From contig CM049317.1 in NCBI GenBank assembly GCA_026874595.1, forward strand, positions 39,146,401-39,210,400: 64,000 nt of DNA. Direction: 5' to 3'. Of this stretch, positions 10,571 to 20,369 are shown piece by piece. The notes below the pieces were generated by a model. It was not told the origin of the DNA. It saw nothing but the letters and a program-made list of their open reading frames with translations, and did not search any database. The position numbers and the translations under genes are program-made. Positions within the stretch are counted from its first letter, which is position 1. Every line of letters begins with the position of its first letter. Source of the DNA: Sipunculus nudus. Lineage: Eukaryota > Annelida > Sipuncula > Golfingiida > Sipunculidae.

Positions 10571-11950
10571 AATGGCGACGAAGCTGTTTGGTGCGGGTGT
10601 TTACCGTGTCTTTTCTCGTTTTGCTGTGTAATATTTCTTTGCTGTTTCTGACACTTCGCGCGGCGGCTTATTCGCTTCCACGTGCGATTTGTTGGATCCT
10701 CGCCCTCATTCCTTTTCGCTTTTTCCCTGTTCCTGCTTCATATATATATAATTTTTGTGGTTATTTTTGTTCCTAGCTTCCCGCTCCGTTTTCCCGTTTG
10801 CGCATTCTTCCCCTTTTATGGTGCTTTGCTCTTGTTCCCCCCCCCCCCCCCCCCCCCCCCCCCCGCCCGGTAGTTTTGGTTTTTTGTTTGCTTTGTGGCC
10901 CTCGGCCTTTGCCCGACTCGCCCTTTGCCTTTTCGGCCCGCCTCGTTTCTTGTTTGGCAGGGTTGTTCGTTTCTTGTTTGGCGGGGTTGTTCGTCTTTTT
11001 GCTTTTTGTTGCTTATTTCTTTGGCCTTGGGTGCCGTTTTATGGGCTTTTTGCTTGCTCTCTGTGTGTTTTTGTGTCTGTTTGCGGGCTTGCGCCGTTTT
11101 GGGTTTGTGGCCCTATTTCGTTTTTGTGACGTTCCGCGGGTGCTGCCTCCTGGCGGCGGTTTGTGTAACTACTTTTTTTTCCATTTTCTGTGTTTGGGTT
11201 GGCTCTGTTTTGTGTGCTGCCCTCTGCCGGTGTTTGGTGTTACTGTTTGTGGTTCTGGTTTTTTTTTTTTTCTCTTCCTTGTTTCGCTGCTGCTGTCTGT
11301 TGTTGATTTGGTGTGCTTTTCTGTGGTTGTTTTCTTTGACTTGTCTGCTCTGTTTCTTTTCTATTTTTTTGGGCTTTTGTTTCTTTTCTTTGTCTTTTGT
11401 TTTGTTGTGGTTTTGCTGGGTTTTTTTTTGTGTTCTTGGTATTTTTTTTGCTGTGGCCTTCTTCTTATTTTTTTGGGGGCCTCCTTCCTTTTGTTTTGGG
11501 GGAGGTGTGTGGGTGCCTGTTTTTTGGTCTGGTATCTATGCTTCTTGACCGTGTTCCTTTGGACTTTTCGTGTTGTACTGCTGTTTGCTGACTTGTCTGG
11601 TGCCTTATTGGCGAAGTTAATGTAGTTTTTTTGCATGTGATCTTGTTCTACACAGTTTGTGTGTTTCCCTGTTTCTGCCTGCATGCTTTATTGTGCTTAT
11701 GCCCTGCATGCTTTATAGTGCATTTTGACTTTTGTTTGCTCTGGGTTTTCCTATATGTTTATGGTTGGGTTGTGCATGTGTGTTGTATTTTGCTGAAGTA
11801 CATTTTGTATTTTTTGTTGTTTTGTTCCATTGTCTTACTGCTCGTCTTTTTGACTTGTAGTTAGACTTTGTTGCCTTGCATTTGTGTATCACTGCTGCTT
11901 TGTTTTTTTTTGGGCTCTTTGGGTATACATCCTGTTTGTTTTCCCTTAGA
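10571..11950 (+). other. Long adenine-poor leader (5' UTR)
   Basis: About 1.38 kb separates the primer site from the gag ATG. From about 10850 the + strand is dominated by T and G with very little A until about 11870. It includes a run of about 25 C's starting near 10839. Because T-rich codons are hydrophobic and stop codons need A, long meaningless ORFs appear in all forward frames (for example 10798-11625). I see no conserved protein. It may be an RNA element used in packaging, nuclear export or translation, or just composition drift. Confidence 0.6.
10573..10581 (+). promoter_or_regulatory. Primer binding site, probably tRNA-Ser
   Basis: TGGCGACGA begins two bases after the LTR. Its complement ends TCGTCGCCA, which matches the 3' end of a common animal tRNA-Ser (acceptor CGTCG plus CCA). 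Only about nine bases pair before the match is lost. Confidence 0.55.
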
Positions 11951-13945
11951 ATGGCGCTCAATTTGTGTAAAGCCAGCTTTAGTGATATGGTTGCATGTTT
12001 GCCTTTTGCTTTGACATGTGACTCTGCTAGGGCTATTGTCGCTTTTCGTGAGTCCCACCCCGGTCTTGATGTTTTGGACTTGGAGCGTTTGACGGGCTAC
12101 CCAGCTTCGGGTTGGTCGAAGTTGTTTCATGATCGGTTCATTGTTCTCGATCCTATTGTTGAGCGAGGTGCTGGTTCTAGCCATGATGAGGGGGGTCCGC
12201 CCTTTCCATCTTCCCCCTCTGGTGGTTACGGCCTCGCGGGTGGCCGCCCTGATGGACCGAAGCGGAGTCCATCTTTTCAGGAGGGGGGTGACCCAGATAG
12301 GGGCATACATCGGATTATGTCTGTTCTGCCAGTGGATGACATTTATCCTCCTGGTTTGTATGAGCGTACTGGTAATCAGTCCTTTGGTCCTATGTATGGT
12401 TACTCTGACCACAAGTCTGTTCATGCTGCACCATGGCCGCCGATGGATCAGAAGGAAAGTTGCTCGCGGGGACCTGCCAATTATCCTGCCGTTGAGCACC
12501 CGCATCGCCTTCCACGGTACGCCGACACTCACCATGGAAAGTGCTACCCTTCTTGTCGATCCGACCGCTATGATGGGCCTTATACTCATGAGCCAGATCG
12601 GAAGCCCGTTCTTGAGCGAGTGAGCCGTCGTGTGGCTGCGGACGACAGGAGACGGTGTTCCCGTCGGGAGTCTTCCTCTTCTGTTTCACCGGATGATTAT
12701 GGACAATATCATCGTGAGGAGTACCGTTGCCCTCCTGAGGATTGGGAAAGGCGAAGGCATTACAGGCAGAGACCTGTAAAGTCCGAAAAACATCATGACC
12801 GTGAACTTGTGTCTTATGGTGTAGACCAGGACCGAGATTATCGGCATAACCAAAGGACAGTCAAGAGTAACCGATACGATACCTATAAACAAGGTCGAGA
12901 CAAGTATCCAGGCAGGCGAAGACAGCTACGTGATAACAGTTCCTTGTCGAGAAGCTCAAGCAGTTCAGGGAGTGATAGTTCGCCCGAGAGGAGCCACCGA
13001 CCACGTAGGCATAGAGGTAAGAGCCCTCCCCCTCCTAAACTGCCCATCTTCAATGGAAATAATTCTTGGCTCGACTTTATCTATCAGCTGGAAAGATATG
13101 CTGACAGATATGCCTGGTCTAGTTGCAAAAAGGCAGAAAGGTTACTTGACTCATTGAGCGGCAAGGCTCTTGAGTATGTCCGGGAATTACATGTGGGTAA
13201 TGATTTTGAGACCCTGAAGGAAAAATTATCAAGACGTTTTGGAGTCAAGGATGCGCCCATAACAGTCAGGAGAGGACTCCCTTTTGTGAAACAAGAGGAA
13301 CACGAATCCTTGGAAGAATTTGGTCAGAGGGTGAACTTCCAGGTGATGGATGGTTTTCCTGGCGCTCATGAGCAAACCATCGAACAGATTAGTGTTGAAC
13401 ACTTTCTCAAAGGTTGTGTAGATAAACGTGCAGCTGCTGTTGCTATGGATAAAAACCCAAAGCAACTTTACAAAGCTATCAAGTATGTGAAAGCAGCCAT
13501 TAACAATCGAAAAGCCATATATGGTAGAACTCCGAGCCAGTCAACTGTTAGAAAAGTCAGTTTCGCTAACCCTGACCTCCACCCATGTGATGAGTCCGAT
13601 CTCGAAATCAGAGTAGCGGGAGTTGCTACAGACACTCAGCGACAGAGTAAGTTTGAAAAAGAAATAACTCAACGTATGGAAGGGCTTGAGTTAATGATGA
13701 AACAACTACTGAGATCCCGTACACCACCCAGATCAAGGTCTCCCTCAACTCCTCCAAGGTCACCTCAAACTTCCACTTGTTTTGGTTGTAATCAGAAAGG
13801 ACATTTTGAAAGGGACTGTCCGAACAAGAAAACACCCATTTGTTTTGGTTGTAATCAGAAAGGACATCTTGAAAGGGACTGTCCGAACACGAATAAAATG
13901 ACACAGAAAAGATCATCAGAGGGAAACCTACATTTAAAAGCTTAA
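11951..13945 (+). CDS. gag: Gag polyprotein of the gypsy element
   Basis: Structural protein forming the virus-like particle, 664 aa, uninterrupted. The ATG at 11951 is chosen because no earlier ATG lies in this frame after the leader. In order: residues about 15-50 carry a pattern like a helix-hairpin-helix (ARAIVAFRE, PGLDVLDLERLTGY); about 70-360 are a charged RD/RS/SR-rich, disordered-looking stretch; about 363-520 match the retrotransposon capsid domain (KLPIFNGN, LDFIYQLERYADRY, LSRRFG, EHFLKGC); about 520-600 a basic linker; then two CCHC zinc knuckles (C-x2-C-x4-H-x4-C at 13778-13819 and 13841-13882) that are nearly identical, 63 nt apart, from a recent duplication. The last codons carry the frameshift site into pol. 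The N-terminal half is far longer than in ordinary gypsy Gag. HhH assignment is inference; capsid and knuckles are firm. Confidence 0.88.
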   Translation: MALNLCKASFSDMVACLPFALTCDSARAIVAFRESHPGLDVLDLERLTGYPASGWSKLFHDRFIVLDPIVERGAGSSHDEGGPPFPSSPSGGYGLAGGRPDGPKRSPSFQEGGDPDRGIHRIMSVLPVDDIYPPGLYERTGNQSFGPMYGYSDHKSVHAAPWPPMDQKESCSRGPANYPAVEHPHRLPRYADTHHGKCYPSCRSDRYDGPYTHEPDRKPVLERVSRRVAADDRRRCSRRESSSSVSPDDYGQYHREEYRCPPEDWERRRHYRQRPVKSEKHHDRELVSYGVDQDRDYRHNQRTVKSNRYDTYKQGRDKYPGRRRQLRDNSSLSRSSSSSGSDSSPERSHRPRRHRGKSPPPPKLPIFNGNNSWLDFIYQLERYADRYAWSSCKKAERLLDSLSGKALEYVRELHVGNDFETLKEKLSRRFGVKDAPITVRRGLPFVKQEEHESLEEFGQRVNFQVMDGFPGAHEQTIEQISVEHFLKGCVDKRAAAVAMDKNPKQLYKAIKYVKAAINNRKAIYGRTPSQSTVRKVSFANPDLHPCDESDLEIRVAGVATDTQRQSKFEKEITQRMEGLELMMKQLLRSRTPPRSRSPSTPPRSPQTSTCFGCNQKGHFERDCPNKKTPICFGCNQKGHLERDCPNTNKMTQKRSSEGNLHLKA

Positions 13946-16900
13946 GGGGTGTTACTATTGGCCATGGCTTCACCCCGGACATAGGCTTGGGCCATTCTTC
14001 AATATCAGGACATCAACTCCAAGTAAGTCATGCCCCAACAGTCACTGATTTACCACAGTCAATAATACCAGGTAAGAGTTCTTGCACTGTAGATAGCTCA
14101 GTATTGTCTGGGGATACAGTAACTGTTAACGCCGTTAGCTTCACGGAATTGATAACTCCATCAGATCCAGACATGGTCCCATTAGTTGATTTGAGAGAGG
14201 AAACTCATAAACCGGTCAATGAATCTGATAGAGAATTCGATCAGAAAGATGTTGCACTCTCCATCACAGATCCCCCTTTTAAAGAATATGAAATTGCTAG
14301 TACCGGTAACTCTGAGTCAGAAATCTTTATAAGGAAAAGTGAGGGCTTAAGCTTAATCGTGCCAATCCAAGTCAATGGCATAGCAACTGAAGCAGTTGTT
14401 GATAGTGCTGCCCAAGTCACCGTAATTAGTGAAGAACTGATACATTCCTTACCAGGGGACATTCAAGTTACAGGTACCTCTTCACTTCGTGGGATTGGGG
14501 GACCGGAAGCCTGTATTCCTGCCCAAAGGGTTTCCGGGTTGCAAGTCACATTGGGGTCTAAGACTTATCCCTGTACTGCTTTTGTTGCCAAAGTGGCCGA
14601 TCCTATCCTTCTTGGTTTGGATTTCCTCATTGATATCAAGTGCATTGTGGATTTTGCAAATAGTAAAATAACATTACCTGATGAGTGCATCTTTGCTTCC
14701 TTAAAAGAAAATGTCTCAAATAGCTCTGAATTAAACTTTGAGGTAGTGGCTACAAGATCCATTGTTTGCCTTCCTAACACAAAACTATTGATACCTGTTA
14801 GAGTAAATGAGTCTGATACTTTTCAATATGTCGTGGAACCAAAGAATGAGATAGATGGATTATTAATAGCCCGTACCATCATTAACCAGTCTGGATATTT
14901 GGATGTCCTGAATGACACAGATAGGTATATGTCCATTAAACATAACCAACCAGTGGGGTCAGCAGTAGAACTGATTGAGGTTATCACTCAGGAACCATCA
15001 AGCATCAGGTCTGCTTGTCTGGGTCCGGCAGAGGAGGGTACTGGGGCGGCTAGCAAGCTAACTCGAGTGCCTCCTTCTGCTTCAAGCCCTCTGAGCATTC
15101 CTGATCACTTGACTGACTTATTTGAAAGAGCAAACAGAAACCTACCAGATGAACATGTTACGTCTCTTAGCAATTTACTGATAGAATATCAGGATGTATT
15201 TGCTCAACATGATCTTGATCTTGGATGTCTATCCGAGATCAGACATAAGATAGACACTGGTGATGCTTTACCTGTTCGCCAACGCATGAGGAAAACTCCT
15301 CTAGGATTTGAGCAGGAAGAGGAGAAACATCTTAATAAGATGCTTGCCGCAGGTGTGATTAGACCATCGGAATCCGACTGGGCATCAGCACCAGTGTTAG
15401 TCTGGAAGCGTGACAGAGGGGTACGTTGGTGCATTGACTATCGTGCATTGAATGAAAAAACAGTAAAAGACAATTACCCCTTACCTCTCATCGAGGACTG
15501 CCTGGATACTCTCTCAGGGACTAAGTATTTTAGCACACTAGATATGGCTTCAGGTTATTACCAAATCCAGCTCGATGAGGATTCCCAAAAGAAGACCGCC
15601 TTTGTTACCAAATACGGACTGTACGAGCATACTCGTATGGGGTTTGGACTTTGCAACGCGCCCGCAACCTTCCAACGCGCAATGAACCTAGTACTGCGTG
15701 GATTAACTTGGTCTGAAGTTTTAGTATATCTAGATGACATCATAGTTCTAGGAGCGACTTTTGAGGAACATTTGAGTAGCCTCAAGAAGGTACTTGAACG
15801 GATGAGAAGGTACCACCTGAAACTCAAGCCCCAAAAATGTGTATTATTGCAAAGGCAAGTTGAGTTTTTGGGTCGGACGGTAAGTCATCAGGGTATATCT
15901 ATTTCACCTGGGAAAGCAGATGCTATAAAGGAATGGCCAGTTCCATCCACTCGGAAGGAATTAGAGGCTTATCTGGGTTATATGAACTATCATAGGGCTC
16001 ACGTCCAGGGATATGCTGGGATAACTGCCTGCCTATATGAGCTGACTAAACCATAGAGTGTGTTTGTATGGGATGAAGAGCATCAAGTAGCTTTTGAACA
16101 TCTAAAGGATGTTTTGAGCTCCGCACCCTGTTTAGCATTTCCTAATCCGACAGGCACTTTCATATTAGATTGTGACGCGTCTGAGAAGGCCATTTGTGCA
16201 GAATTATCCCAGTTGCAGGGCGATGAGGAAAGCACTATTGCTTACGCAAGTAATGTCCTACTTGCCCCTCATTGACGTTACTGTACAACTAGAAAAGAAT
16301 TGCTCGCAGTTGTGAAATTCTGCAGACAATTTCGTCATTATCTCCTTGGTAAGCCTTTCATTGTGCGAACCGATCATAATAGTCTAGCTTGGCTAATGAG
16401 GTTCAAACATATCGAGGGCCAGCTATCAAGGTGGATTGAGGAATTGTCACAATACAATTTCACAATAGTGCATAGAGCGGGATCGAAACATAGCAATGCT
16501 GATGGCCTATCACTAATTCCAGACACATTAACACAATGCAATTGCTATGAGGCAGGGCTAAAGCTTGAAGCCTTACCCTGTGGTGGATGTAAGTACTGTA
16601 AAAGAGCTCATGAACAATGGTCACGCTTCAGTGAAGACATGGATGATGTGATTCCTTTAGCCCTGAATCCCCCTACTCAATTGGCTCAACCAGATCCTAT
16701 GTATCTCCTGCGGCCGGCAGTGCTGTCTGCAGGGGCTTCATCTGATCTGGACTATGGGGATACAGAAATTCAGGAGCCTGATCATCTGAGTGCTCCAATT
16801 GGTCCTATGTATCTCCTGCGGCCGGCAGCGCTGTCTGCAGGACCTACGTCGGATCAGGAGCCTCGAGATGTTCTAAATGACCAAGCTATTAGTAGTCCTC

Positions 16901-18545
16901 CTACTGATAACGTTGCTGGCAGTTCTTGTTACTCCAGTAACTGGACAGATAGCTATTCACAGGAACACATTTGTAAGTTGCAACATGAAGATCCTGATAT
17001 AGGTCCCGTTCTTTTGTGGATGGAGGACGGGGGGCCGCCTCAGGGCGAGCTGTTCTGTAAAAGTCCTGCAAATAAATATTTATGGTTCAATAGGGATCAC
17101 CTGGATATCATAAATGGTATTTTGTATTATACAAGGTTTATAGAAAAAGACTCAACCTTTCAGCACTGTTTAGTGGTCCCAGCAACCCTCCGAGGCGAAG
17201 TGTTCCCTTTCTGTCATGACCTGAAAATGTCTGGGCATTTGGGAAGGGATATAACTATGCGTTGTTTGCAAAAAGCTTTCTTTTGGTACCAAATGGCAAA
17301 AGACACTGATCTATACATTAAAACTTGTGACACCTGTAACAAAAACAAAAAGCCAGTCAAGAAGGCCAGGTCTGGTCTGGAAATATATCAAGCAGGTTTT
17401 CCCATGGAGAGAATTCATATTGACATTTTGGGTCCTTTCAACCAGAGTAGGGATGGGAACCGTTACATATTAATGGTTTATGACCAATTTTCAAAATGGC
17501 TAGAGTGTTTCCCAATTCCAAATCAATCTGCGGAAATAGTGGCAGAAACTCTCGTCATGAAATTCTTTGCTATTTTTGGTTGTCCGTTTGAAATCCATTC
17601 TGACCAGGGACAAAACTTTGAGTCTAATTTATTTACGGCCCTGTGTAAAGTTTTAGGCATCTCCAAAACCAGAACAACCCCTTACCACCCAGCATCAAAC
17701 GGACAAGTAGAACGCCAGAACAGGACAATATTGCAAATGATCCGTTGTTACCTTGAGAATGACCTGCATACGTGGGATAGAGATCTACCCCTCTTGACCA
17801 TGGCCCTCCATTCAGCCATTAACAGAAGTACAGGTTTCACACCTAATGAAATTATGCTGGGACGGGAAGTCTTACAACCTATAGATATGCTAATGGAACT
17901 CTCACCCAGGACACCTAAAACAGAATACACTGATACATGGGTCCAGGATTAAGAAACCACATGACCCAAATACATCATCAGGTTAGGAAACAGCTAAAGA
18001 CCAGTCTAATCCATCAGAAGAGGGATTACGACCTCAGGAAGAAGGAATCACTGTTCGATCCAGGTGATCTTGTTTATCTGCGCAATAGGGTCACCAAAAA
18101 AGGCCAATGTCCGAAATTACAGGCCATATGGAAGGGTCCATATCTTGTGATTACTTGCAGACATCCGATCTACAAAGTCAGGACAAAGAAACAGGATAAA
18201 TTTATACATCATGACAACATGAAATTGTGCGAAGATCGAAACATACCATTATGGCTGCGTAGGGCCCGTAACAAGTTATGGTCAGAATTAAGCCCTGATG
18301 ATGGTGAAGAGGTTTGGGCCGGCAGTGCTGAACCCACCCATCTTCAGCCACCTACTATCTCCACTTCTGAATCTGACTCCCACAATAAGCAGGATCTCAG
18401 AGCCCCTGGTAATACTGGTCAGGCTGAAACGATCCGGGACTTTCCTGACAATGATAATGACCTGACTCTACATAGTCCTACAATAACAACCTCTAAAGGT
18501 AGGAAGGTCCGTAGTCCGGCATATTTAAAAGATTATACTACATAA
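13885..18545 (+). pseudogene. pol: Pol polyprotein: protease, RT, RNase H, integrase (broken)
   Basis: Copies element RNA into DNA and integrates it. No start codon of its own is needed; it is entered by -1 frameshift. Protease: active-site motif DSAA (14401-14412) where DSGA/DTGA is usual, and ILLGLDFL later. RT: CIDYRALN, LDMASGYYQI, FGLCNAPATFQ and the catalytic YLDD (15727-15738). RNase H: DCDAS, TRKELLAVV, RTDHNSLAWL. A Cys-rich linker (CGGCKYCKRAHEQW) and a duplicated segment (PMYLLRPA..LSAG twice, 36 codons apart) precede integrase: HHCC zinc domain (GHLG, CDTCNK), then D (HIDILGPF), D (IHSDQG), E (NGQVERQN), then the GPY/F module (IWKGPYLVI). Lesions: TAG at 16054-16056, TGA at 16273-16275, and a frame change near 17947-17952 that looks like a one-base loss. 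The RT core is intact. This copy cannot make full-length Pol. Confidence 0.9.
13933..13976 (+). promoter_or_regulatory. Programmed -1 ribosomal frameshift signal, gag to pol
   Basis: The heptamer T TTA AAA (13933-13939) is in the gag frame and fits X XXY YYZ. The gag stop TAA follows at 13943. Six bases after the heptamer, GGGGTG (13946-13951) can pair with CACCCC (13971-13976) across a 19-nt loop that itself contains GCCATGGC. Pol is open in the -1 frame from 13885, giving a 61-nt overlap. Heptamer, spacing, stem and frame all agree. Confidence 0.75.
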
Positions 18546-18639
18546 GCTTATATGCATGTGTTTAGTTTAAGGGGTTCTTATGCACAAAGGCACTATCGTA
18601 GTTAAGGTTTTACTATTGTCTCATTGTGGGGCCAGGGGT

Positions 18640-18657
18640 CCGTACTCATTATTTCAG
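18640..18657 (+). promoter_or_regulatory. Candidate splice acceptor before the third ORF
   Basis: A pyrimidine-leaning stretch ends ATTATTTCAG at 18657, eight bases before the ATG at 18666. With the donor near the LTR end this would give a subgenomic mRNA like a retroviral env message. Inference only. Confidence 0.3.
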
Positions 18658-18665
18658 ATAGAGTT

Positions 18666-20180
18666 ATGGCAGAGTTGGATTCATTCTCCGAAGCTTTGTT
18701 TGTCCCGGATTATGAAGAGGAAAGTCAGGGTGGTGATGATGATGATATACCCTGTGAGAGTAAAGTGTCCTCGGAGGCGAAGGTAAGATTCTTACCTAAT
18801 CCTGAAGAAGAGGAAATGATGCCAGAGGTACGATCTAAGGGGTCTCAACGAACAGCTCCTGCTGGAAGACCCAGGTGGCGGCCGAAAGCTTGCAGTTTAT
18901 GTGGACTGGATAAACTGAAACATCTGGGTCGCCACATCATTAAGACCCACCTACCATGGTGGCTATACATTGAAACAGCATGCTGGGTCTGCCGAAAACA
19001 GGAAGCCTGTAACAACGCTACCTCCAAGTTCCATTCCCATGGAAGTCTAATGGGGAATCTAGGGCCCAACTGTAAGTCTGAGTGGCAGGAGTGGGTTAGG
19101 GGTCTGTTGCGTTGGCTAGCAGATTCCCTCGGTCTACAGACCCTGGAGGAATTGCCCAACTTTGTGGCCCGAGAAGACCTGTATGTGAAGGACCCGTCCC
19201 CCACCAAGTTTCCGTATCTCCTGAATGCTTATTTCTTGGAGTAATCCCGCCTACAACGATGGGACGTGCCAGAGGGAGAAATCCAGTTCAGACCACCTAA
19301 TACCATTGTGACCGTTTTGCATTGGGAGGTTCTCTCCCGGATACTTGAGCGTCTACCATCCGCCAAGAAAGCTGAGGTATGTTCCTTACAACAGAAAGCC
19401 GAAGTAATAGACTCCCATGCCCATTTAGACCGGTTGTTTAGGATACACCATATAAGTTCACTAGATCAGTACACGGCCAAATCAACCCAAGTCGAACTGC
19501 GCGGGGTCGTAGCCAATTTTGTTTACCCTGGAAGCTGGAATCTGTACCATCAGGTAACCTCTAGCCCTTTGATCAAGTGTACTTTTGGTTTACACCCCAG
19601 GTCTATCAAATCAGCACGTGACATCCAAAAGAGAATAACTGAACTGGATGGTTTTATGTCAACACCGCAGTGCGTTGGATTAGGCGAAATCGGTATGAAG
19701 CATACCAAAGTCAAGCCCTATCTCATTGGAATTCAACTCCAGTTCCTAAGAGAAGCTTTCCGTCTCTTCAAAAAGCACTCCAATGTGCGGGTCCTGATAC
19801 TCCACTGCAGGGATGCAGGCACCGGTGAAGCCACTAGGCAAACCCTACGCATGATCATAGAAGAGGGCATCACAGAGCGCAGAATCCACAGACACTGTTT
19901 TTCTGGAACCGTAGCGGAATTGGAGTAGTGGTCAAGGGTTCTTCCTAACTGTCATTTTGGCTTCACAGAAACCCTATTCCGTAGCAACAATATCACACCG
20001 GCAGTCGCTCATGTGGACATGGACAGGATATTGTTAGAGTCAGACTGTCCTTATCTATCTGACTCTCCTTGGGACATCCTTCCTGTTGCCTACCAAGTGG
20101 CAACCATTCGTGACCTCTCGCTATCTACTGTGTTAGCTCATTGTAACCGGAATGCTTCAGCCCTATATGGACCATTTTAA
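18666..20180 (+). pseudogene. Third ORF: zinc-finger-like segment plus TatD-family nuclease (two stops)
   Basis: TatD enzymes are TIM-barrel metal-dependent nucleases acting on DNA or RNA; animal members include TATDN1-3. Reading 504 codons from ATG 18666: about 1-60 acidic (EEESQGGDDDD, EEEE); about 75-140 Cys/His-rich, with C-x2-C-x10-H-x4-H (CSLCG...RHIIKTH) then another C-x2-C (CWVC) and HSH; about 247-504 the TatD barrel. All expected metal ligands are present: H251 and H253 (DSHAHLD), E341 (GLGEIG), H380 (ILHCRD), H410 (HRHCFSG), D460 (LLESDCPY), and the C-terminal NASALYG helix. Lesions: in-frame TAA 19242-19244 and TAG 19926-19928; the frame is otherwise continuous to TAA 20178. It lies between integrase and polypurine tract, in the position of env, inside the LTRs and on the same strand. 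TatD identity is firm; closeness to TATDN2 and the role are inferred. Confidence 0.85.
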
Positions 20181-20360
20181 TATGTTATTATGATGTATGT
20201 TCTTAACATTCCTGTATTGTGTTATGGTGATTTGTTCACTTTTGGCACGGTTGGCGGCCAGGCGTGCTTCCACTATGCCATTCTGGGGATAATTCTCTGG
20301 TAAACAGTGATTTATCCTTAGGCTCCTATATTAATGTTAAGGTGACCGAGTCAAGAAAAC

Positions 20361-20369
20361 GGGGAGGAA
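20361..20369 (+). other. Polypurine tract
   Basis: GGGGAGGAA lies directly before the 3' LTR and is preceded by GAAAAC. It is the usual plus-strand primer site. The 180 bp between the third ORF stop and this tract hold nothing recognisable. Confidence 0.8.

Noticed and set aside
10755-11625. Long hydrophobic ORFs (up to 275 aa) that look like multi-pass membrane proteins in the gypsy leader.
   Set aside because: All forward frames are open because the strand lacks A, and U-rich codons encode hydrophobic residues. No family motif, and the frames start across a C homopolymer.
11876-11950. Upstream extension of gag beginning at a TTG codon.
   Set aside because: No ATG in frame before 11951 and the extension is hydrophobic, leader-like sequence.
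17937-18545. A separate small gene after pol.
   Set aside because: It encodes the integrase GPY/F end and joins the upstream frame by a one-base shift near 17950.
19266-19928. Treating the TatD part as a separate complete gene starting near 19266.
   Set aside because: The same frame runs from ATG 18666 through a single TAA at 19242 and continues past TAG 19926 to the conserved C-terminal motifs at 20180, so it is one broken ORF.
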